From Bacillota bacterium (lineage in GTDB: Bacteria > Bacillota_A > Clostridia > Lachnospirales > Lachnospiraceae), in the NCBI GenBank assembly GCA_023443925.1, contig JAEZSL010000380.1, positions 1 to 10,960 of the forward strand: a DNA stretch of 10,960 bases, given 5' to 3'. Under the pieces are notes generated by a model. The model was not told where the DNA came from. It saw nothing but the letters and a program-made list of their open reading frames with translations, and made no database searches. The position numbers and the translations under genes were made by a program. Positions 7,472-10,960 of this stretch are shown here, piece after piece (the first letter of the stretch is position 1; every line of letters starts with the position of its first letter).

Positions 7472-7542
7472 AGGGGATTGGTCAAATGGTATGACAAGGG
7501 TCTCCAAAACCTTTAGCGGGAGTTCGATTCTCTCATCCCCTG
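7472..7542 (+). tRNA. tRNA-Trp (anticodon CCA)
   Basis: A 71-base sequence folds as a cloverleaf. Acceptor AGGGGAT pairs with ATCCCCT. The D stem is GTCA/TGAC with loop AATGGTA. Anticodon stem AGGGT/ACCTT encloses loop CTCCAAA (anticodon CCA at 7503-7505), the variable loop is TAGC, and the T stem GGGAG/CTCTC encloses loop TTCGATT. The discriminator is G, and A1-U72 with G73 fits bacterial TrpRS recognition. The CCA tail is not encoded and must be added. Small oddities: several G-U pairs, a four-base variable loop and A15 facing C48. It stands alone with its own promoter and terminator. Its 3' end is the left copy of a direct repeat (see 7535-7561). Confidence 0.92.
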
Positions 7543-7561
7543 TTTAGACATTATCAAAATA
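7535..7561 (+). repeat. Left tRNA-tail direct repeat (attL-like)
   Basis: The sequence ATCCCCTGTTTAGACATTAT (7535-7554), then one variable base, then AAAATA, covers the last 8 bases of tRNA-Trp and 19 bases beyond it. The same 27 bases, differing only at position 21 (C here, A there), occur at 8638-8664. Start-to-start distance is 1103 bases. This is the pattern left by site-specific integration into a tRNA 3' end. Confidence 0.8.
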
Positions 7562-7577
7562 GATAATGTCTTTTTTT
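7546..7577 (+). terminator. Terminator of tRNA-Trp
   Basis: A perfect 10-bp stem, AGACATTATC (7546-7555) with GATAATGTCT (7562-7571), six-base loop, followed by a run of T to 7577. The left arm and loop lie in the repeat core; the right arm lies just outside it and is missing at the right copy. Confidence 0.9.
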
Positions 7578-7796
7578 GTTGGAATTACAGCCTCACCGGG
7601 AACAATCTGTTAATATGTTATGCAAAAAACCTCTCCAAATAATCTTACCACTTTTCTAATATCAAATTTATGTTCTGATATAATTATTTTATCTGACTTG
7701 GAAGAATCTCACATTACTATTATGTAAAAACTAAGTTTTACTCACTAAAGTAAAAGCCCTATACACTACTTACTGTAATGCATAAGGCTTTATTCG
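7578..7796. other. Non-coding stretch inside the repeat-flanked segment
   Basis: About 220 AT-rich bases between the tRNA terminator and the end of the antitoxin gene. A hairpin AAAGCC (7753-7758) with GGCTTT (7786-7791), followed on the minus strand by TTTTAC, may end the toxin-antitoxin transcript. No gene or recognisable integrase remnant is visible on either strand. Confidence 0.4.
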
Positions 7797-8075
7797 TTAT
7801 AATGTTTTCTTTCTAGGTACTACTTCCAAAGTATATCCTAAAGGAACTAAAACCTTTAATATACTATCAATTTGAGGGGAATGGACAGCTGATTCCATTC
7901 TTGCAATTACAGGCTGCTTAATATTACATAACTCTGCTAATTGAGATTGTGTAAGCCCCTTTTCTTCTCTAATAGCAACCATAGCTTTAATAATATCTTT
8001 TTCTAAATTTATAATACTTTCATCTTCCTGATTTATATTCAATACACTTCTTAATTCTTTCCATGTTGAGGCCAT
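7797..8075 (-). CDS. HigA-like XRE-family antitoxin
   Basis: A 92-residue helix-turn-helix protein, the likely antitoxin and autorepressor of the adjoining HigB-like gene. ATG 8075 is preferred, with AAAGGA about ten bases upstream on this strand; an in-frame GTG at 8081 would add two residues and overlap the toxin stop by four bases. The HTH spans about 35-66, with GLTQSQLAELCNIKQPVIARM (40-60) giving the two helices, preceded by a helical N-terminal segment. The C-terminal part (LVPLGYTLEVVPRK) matches the tail often seen in antitoxins of HigA type. Toxin before antitoxin is the usual order for HigBA. The operator is probably the perfect inverted repeat at 8459-8506. The gene is intact, unlike its partner. 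Confidence 0.85.
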   Translation of the reverse strand: MASTWKELRSVLNINQEDESIINLEKDIIKAMVAIREEKGLTQSQLAELCNIKQPVIARMESAVHSPQIDSILKVLVPLGYTLEVVPRKKTL

Positions 8076-8077
8076 AA

Positions 8078-8436
8078 TCACCCATTCCTTTCAATATAAT
8101 CTAATAGATTACGCTTTGCCTGTTCTATTTCTCTTTTTGGTGTTTTTTGAGTTTTCTTTGTAAATTGATGAAGTAACACAAACTTATTATCTTTATAGTA
8201 TGCATATAATATACGGTTATCCAGTGGTCTTAGTTCCCATATTTCACCGTCTAGGTGTTTTGACACTGGCTCACCCACTCTTGTTCCAAGCTCTTCAAGT
8301 AAATCAAAATAAGCTATAATCTTATTACGGTTTATTCTGGAATTTTTATCTTTTAAAGCTTTTTTTCCAGTTCCCAGATAAACTCTTTGATTTCACTATT
8401 ACCATTTTTATCTTCATAAAAAAGTATTTCGTACAT
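8078..8436 (-). pseudogene. HigB/Gp49-like toxin, frame broken at A AAA AAG
   Basis: Reading from ATG 8436 (GGAGAG ribosome binding site just upstream), the frame gives 27 residues, [20 protein letters not shown] onward, and stops at TAA 8355-8353. The rest of the protein continues in the -1 frame, from GCT at 8359 to TGA at 8078. The join lies at A AAA AAG (8365-8359 on this strand), in phase for classic -1 slippage. Joined, the product is 119 residues, the normal length for RelE-superfamily HigB/phage Gp49-type mRNA-cleaving toxins. The downstream part contains the family block GEIWELRP followed by [19 protein letters not shown] and KKTQKTP. Either one A was lost from a run of eight (pseudogene or assembly error), or frameshifting or transcriptional slippage makes the full toxin. 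The listed type reflects the broken frame only. Confidence 0.8.
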
Positions 8437-8458
8437 TATCTCTCCTTAACTCATATAC

Positions 8459-8506
8459 TATTATAGCATATTTGTTATAATAGTCAATAGCAAATATGCT
8501 ATAATA
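8459..8506. promoter_or_regulatory. Toxin-antitoxin promoter with 16-bp inverted-repeat operator
   Basis: Arms TATTATAGCATATTTG (8459-8474) and CAAATATGCTATAATA (8491-8506) are perfect reverse complements separated by 16 bases. On the minus strand the -10 TATAAT (8465-8460) is in the left arm, and the -35 TTGACT (8487-8482) lies between the arms, 16 bases away. A second -35-like TTGACA (8512-8507) abuts the right arm. Binding of a dimeric HTH antitoxin here would block the promoter. Confidence 0.75.
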
Positions 8507-8637
8507 TGTCAATTTATTCCATTCAGTTCTTAAGTATTAAATAATTAGCCATACCACTATTAATGTAATACTCTTGTTATAAAACTGAATTTATATTGTT
8601 CAAAAAATTAGTAATGAAATAAAGTAAGACTATAATA
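8507..8637. other. AT-rich non-coding stretch with nested inverted repeats
   Basis: ATTCAGTT (8521-8528) is mirrored by AACTGAAT (8583-8590), and inside it AGTATTA (8533-8539) by TAATACT (8566-8572). Together they could form a 70-base stem-loop between the toxin promoter and the right repeat. No coding sequence is visible. Confidence 0.4.
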
Positions 8638-8664
8638 ATCCCCTGTTTAGACATTATAAAAATA
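8638..8664 (+). repeat. Right tRNA-tail direct repeat (attR-like)
   Basis: A 26-of-27 copy of 7535-7561, consisting of the tRNA-Trp 3' tail with no tRNA body before it. It is followed 10 bases later by the bidirectional terminator at 8675-8719. If the intervening segment is removed between the two copies, the tRNA would be followed directly by that terminator. Confidence 0.8.
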
Positions 8665-8674
8665 AATAAAAAAT

Positions 8675-8719
8675 AATACACAGGCTTTCCCTTTTATTAC
8701 AAAAGAAAGTCTGTGTATT
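8675..8719. terminator. Bidirectional terminator downstream of the MFS gene
   Basis: Arms 8675-8689 and 8705-8719 form 15 pairs (one G-U). On the minus strand the stem is followed by a T-rich tract complementary to the A-rich bases 8659-8674, ending the transporter transcript. On the plus strand T residues follow at 8718-8721. Confidence 0.85.
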
Positions 8720-8724
8720 TTATA

Positions 8725-10161
8725 TTATACGGTCACTCTTCCGTCTTTATGATTTGAATCAATTTTTTCTGTTTCAATGTGAAACCGGATAAACCATACC
8801 GTAAACAGCATGATTAGAAATCCAATGAAATTCAGCACCTGCTGGGCATATATATGTGCTCCCAGTATGCTAATATCCGCTTTTTGGAGTATATCAAGCA
8901 AAAATCCACCAAAAATTGAAACCAGAAAACCAAATACTCCCGATATAGAAGAAACCAATGTCAGCCAGATCATTCTTTTTTCATTCTGGAAAAAGTCCAG
9001 CTGAATTCCAAATAATCCGATACCCACAAATGCCCAGGCCGTAGATGCTATAATATTACTTAGAATATACATCGGATATGCATTACCGGGCACTGTTAAA
9101 GCATTGGCGAACATATTAAAGCCAAGAATCAGAAGAGAATAACGCAGTAATCTGGCCATTCCATATTTGTCCGCTAATCTTCCTAATTTGGGTGATATGT
9201 AAATCCGGTACAGATTGGCAAAAAATATAACCATCATAATAAAAGTATATGGTAAAGACAGTTCATTAATTTGATAGCTGGGATTAAAGGGCAGGCAGAT
9301 GTAAAAGGAAAAAATGTATAAGCACTGCAGGGTAAAAGCTTTTCTGAATTTGCGGTTCTGGAAGGCCTCCTTGATTTCAGCCGTTATGGCTTTTTCCCGT
9401 CCTTTTCCGGCTTTCTCGGTCTCTTTTGCTTTTTTGGCCAGCCTGCCATGCATTTCTTTTCCTTCTGTATTGGTATAAGACAGTTTCGGCTCCTTCATTT
9501 TCGAAAAGGCAACGAAATTAATCATTACAAGCAAAAATATAATGACACCAATAATAATAAACCCTGTTTCCAGATTTCTCGCTTTAAAGAAATCCAGAAT
9601 AATACCTCCTGTAAGCATAGTACTGGATACGACAAATACGGCTATCGAGTCTTTAATCGTAAAGTACTTACCTCTTAATCTGCTGGGAACCAGACTGGCA
9701 ATCCAGTCCTGGGAAGCAGGCGTCCCTACCTGTACAAATAATTGGCCTGCAAAATAAAGGATTACAATAAGCAGCGCCTTCCGGTTACTGCTAATGGACA
9801 ATAAAGGTATAAAATAAATTACGGCGAACAACAGTCTTTGCAATGCCGTAAAGCATACCAGGAATTTATATTTCTTCAGCTTTTTAAAATAATTAATAAG
9901 AAAAATCTGGGATATGGCAGCAAGACTTACCAGGGAGGTAATAATTCCGATATTAGCATCCGATATGCCGCAAAATGACATTAAGGTTGCCAAAAAAGTT
10001 CCGCCTGAAAGTTGTCCGATGGTCTGGACTGCACTGTCTCCTACCGTAAAGCATACTCTGCTTTTTTTTAAATCTTTTTTGCTTTCAGGTAATGCCATAA
10101 AATAGATTCTGCGCAGCCTGGCTAATAAAAACCTGTTGATAAACATTAAGTTGTTTAACAT
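8725..10161 (-). CDS. Major facilitator superfamily transporter
   Basis: A 478-residue polytopic membrane protein with about 12 hydrophobic segments in two halves. They are separated by a charged cytoplasmic loop at about 222-265, rich in Lys and Glu. Loop motifs PSRLRGKYF (159-167) and KLGRLADKYG (325-334) correspond to the conserved MFS loop after helices 2 and 8 or related positions. The substrate cannot be told; sugar, peptide or drug transport are all possible. The start ATG 10161 has GGAGGG 12 bases upstream, slightly far but the best available; ATG at residues 6 and 22 have no better site. It has its own promoter (10271-10299) and a possible leader ORF that overlaps the start codon. 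Confidence 0.88.
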   Translation of the reverse strand: MLNNLMFINRFLLARLRRIYFMALPESKKDLKKSRVCFTVGDSAVQTIGQLSGGTFLATLMSFCGISDANIGIITSLVSLAAISQIFLINYFKKLKKYKFLVCFTALQRLLFAVIYFIPLLSISSNRKALLIVILYFAGQLFVQVGTPASQDWIASLVPSRLRGKYFTIKDSIAVFVVSSTMLTGGIILDFFKARNLETGFIIIGVIIFLLVMINFVAFSKMKEPKLSYTNTEGKEMHGRLAKKAKETEKAGKGREKAITAEIKEAFQNRKFRKAFTLQCLYIFSFYICLPFNPSYQINELSLPYTFIMMVIFFANLYRIYISPKLGRLADKYGMARLLRYSLLILGFNMFANALTVPGNAYPMYILSNIIASTAWAFVGIGLFGIQLDFFQNEKRMIWLTLVSSISGVFGFLVSIFGGFLLDILQKADISILGAHIYAQQVLNFIGFLIMLFTVWFIRFHIETEKIDSNHKDGRVTV

Positions 10162-10202
10162 TTAATTAAAAATCCCTCCGTATCTTTTGTCCCTGTATTC
10201 AT
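10155..10202 (-). CDS. Possible 15-codon leader ORF overlapping the MFS start
   Basis: ATG at 10202 on the minus strand is preceded by AGGGAGAGG (spacing only about three bases from the AGGGAG core). The frame reads MNTGTKDTEGFLIKC and stops at TAA 10157-10155, overlapping the transporter's ATG-TTA-A start. The arrangement would allow translational coupling. A frame this short can arise by chance, and there is no sign of selection, so confidence is low. Confidence 0.25.
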   Translation of the reverse strand: MNTGTKDTEGFLIKC

Positions 10203-10270
10203 CCTCTCCCTGCATGCAAAACAGGCTGGTAATGGTTTGTCCCATTAATAATCATTGTACGTCAGGATAC

Positions 10271-10299
10271 ATTATAGTGTATAGAATAACAAATGTAAA
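10271..10299 (-). promoter_or_regulatory. Promoter of the MFS transporter gene
   Basis: Read on the minus strand, TTTACA (10299-10294), a 17-base spacer and a consensus TATAAT (10276-10271). It predicts a leader of roughly 100 bases. Confidence 0.7.
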
Positions 10300-10386
10300 T
10301 GGAGTTAATCATGGTTTTCATGTCATTTGTTACAATAATAAAAACTGTTTCAAATAGATTAATAAACACTGCTATTTCATAATTAA

Positions 10387-10429
10387 CCAGTGCATTGTCT
10401 CATTAAGCTTCAGTGAGATAGTGCACTGG
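10387..10429 (-). terminator. Hairpin downstream of the rubrerythrin gene
   Basis: Arms 10387-10404 and 10412-10429 pair along 18 positions with a few G-U pairs (CCAGTGCA with TGCACTGG at the base). The T tract on the minus side is weak (GGTTAATTATG), so this may be an inefficient terminator or an mRNA-stabilising hairpin. Confidence 0.55.
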
Positions 10430-10490
10430 CAGGCTATATATCTGAATATGATCATTTATTATGAATTTGCGGCTTTTTTCAATACGGTTA

Positions 10491-10960
10491 CTAATATGTA
10501 GCATCATAAACTTGATAATATCCCTGAGGAAAACCGCAGATCGGGCAAATTTCCGGGGCACATACACCTCCCAGAATATTACCGCAGTTAATACATACCC
10601 ACAATACACTCTGCGGTTTGCAAAAAACCTGATTATTCTGTATGTCATCGGCAAAAGTACGGAAAATAACTTCACTATTCAGTTCAATATTGGCTACCCC
10701 GTCAAATAAAGCGCCAATCGCGGCAAATCCTTCTTGTCTGGCTGTCTCGGCATATTCCCGGTAGATATTATTCCCCTTCCTGCCCTCTGCTTCGGCTCCT
10801 TCCAACAGATTCGTCAGAGTATCCGGTATTACGCCGTCATTTAGTAATCTCAACCATATTCTTGCATGTTCTCTTTCATATCCCGATATTACATCAAATG
10901 CATATCCGATTTGCTGATAATCCTGCTCCCTTGCCCGAATACCATATATCTCATATTTGC
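10491..10960 (-). CDS. Rubrerythrin-family protein (5' end outside window)
   Basis: The last 155 residues are present; the N-terminus lies beyond the window edge, and the frame is open to base 10958. Rubrerythrins are non-haem diiron proteins that reduce hydrogen peroxide in anaerobes. The first visible half carries an ExxH ligand motif (EREH, fragment residues 28-31). The C-terminal rubredoxin-like domain has a four-Cys iron site: C122-x2-C125 and C138-x2-C141, with APEICPICGFPQGYY typical of the family. In the second half of the four-helix bundle, the place where ExxE is expected reads EGRK (58-61), and the expected ExxH reads ELNS (92-95), so two ligands seem to be replaced. It may be a divergent paralogue with an altered metal site. 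A TTG at 10853 is inside the gene and is not the start. Confidence 0.9.
   Translation of the reverse strand, partial: KYEIYGIRAREQDYQQIGYAFDVISGYEREHARIWLRLLNDGVIPDTLTNLLEGAEAEGRKGNNIYREYAETARQEGFAAIGALFDGVANIELNSEVIFRTFADDIQNNQVFCKPQSVLWVCINCGNILGGVCAPEICPICGFPQGYYQVYDATY

Larger units (their letters stand above)
10162..10490. other. Intergenic region between MFS and rubrerythrin genes
   Basis: Holds the MFS leader (with small hairpins such as CCTG-CAGG at about 10209-10225), the MFS promoter, an AT-rich stretch (10300-10386) without visible features, and the hairpin 10387-10429 downstream of the rubrerythrin gene. Apart from the leader ORF, no gene is supported. Confidence 0.5.

Noticed and set aside
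7619..7690. Minus-strand open stretch inside the repeat-flanked segment, considered as an integrase remnant
   Set aside because: Only about 23 codons without a start, and none of the integrase catalytic motifs (R..HxxR..Y) could be seen.
8078..8278. 66-codon GTG-initiated frame as a complete toxin gene
   Set aside because: No ribosome binding site near 8278, and the same protein clearly continues upstream in this frame to the A-run at 8359, so it is the C-terminal part of the longer broken gene.
10403..10709. Open frames on both strands over the rubrerythrin 3' half
   Set aside because: They overlap the rubrerythrin coding sequence in other frames and lack ribosome binding sites.
1..10960. 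CRISPR arrays, insertion sequences or transposases
   Set aside because: No regularly spaced repeats, no transposase-like protein and no terminal inverted repeats with target duplications were found on either strand.

Overview
The window is AT-rich, low-GC Gram-positive DNA. Codon use, strong AGGAGG-type ribosome binding sites, an HPr-like protein, a rubrerythrin (anaerobe) and a dCache-GGDEF-EAL protein all suggest an anaerobic clostridium, most likely a member of the Lachnospiraceae. This placement is inferred from gene content and style; there is no rRNA or other phylogenetic marker here.

Layout. Bases 1-448 are a non-coding leader for a large plus-strand membrane protein (449-2977) whose c-di-GMP synthase (GGDEF) and phosphodiesterase (EAL) domains both look catalytically complete. 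It ends at a near-perfect hairpin (2995-3035) shared with a convergent minus-strand gene for an HPr-like protein that lacks the phosphorylatable His but keeps the Ser-kinase site (3026-3253). A roughly 650-base intergenic region follows (3254-3901), with promoter-like boxes, a GC-richer unexplained block and two copies of the palindrome TTACATGTAA. Next is a three-gene operon: MoxR AAA+ ATPase (3902-4867), DUF58 protein (4871-6004) and a multi-pass membrane protein with a DUF4129-like tail but no transglutaminase domain (6043-7341).

A stand-alone tRNA-Trp gene (7472-7542), with its own promoter, marks the start of the most interesting region. The last 8 bases of the tRNA and the following 19 bases are repeated (26 of 27 identical) at 8638-8664. 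The 1.1 kb between the copies holds only a minus-strand HigB/HigA-type toxin-antitoxin module with its own promoter and a perfect 16-bp inverted repeat as operator. This is the architecture of an element integrated at a tRNA 3' end, but no integrase is present. The toxin reading frame is broken after 27 codons, exactly at an A AAA AAG heptamer in the phase used for programmed -1 frameshifting. A -1 shift restores a full-length 119-residue HigB-like protein.

Beyond the right repeat, a bidirectional terminator (8675-8719) ends a minus-strand major facilitator transporter (8725-10161). A possible 15-codon leader ORF overlaps the start of that gene. The window closes inside a minus-strand rubrerythrin gene (10491-10960, 5' end outside the window) in which two expected diiron ligands are replaced.

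Functional picture: c-di-GMP signalling, a MoxR-linked envelope or chaperone operon and oxidative-stress defence form an ordinary chromosomal backbone. The 7535-8664 segment looks like an accessory insertion.
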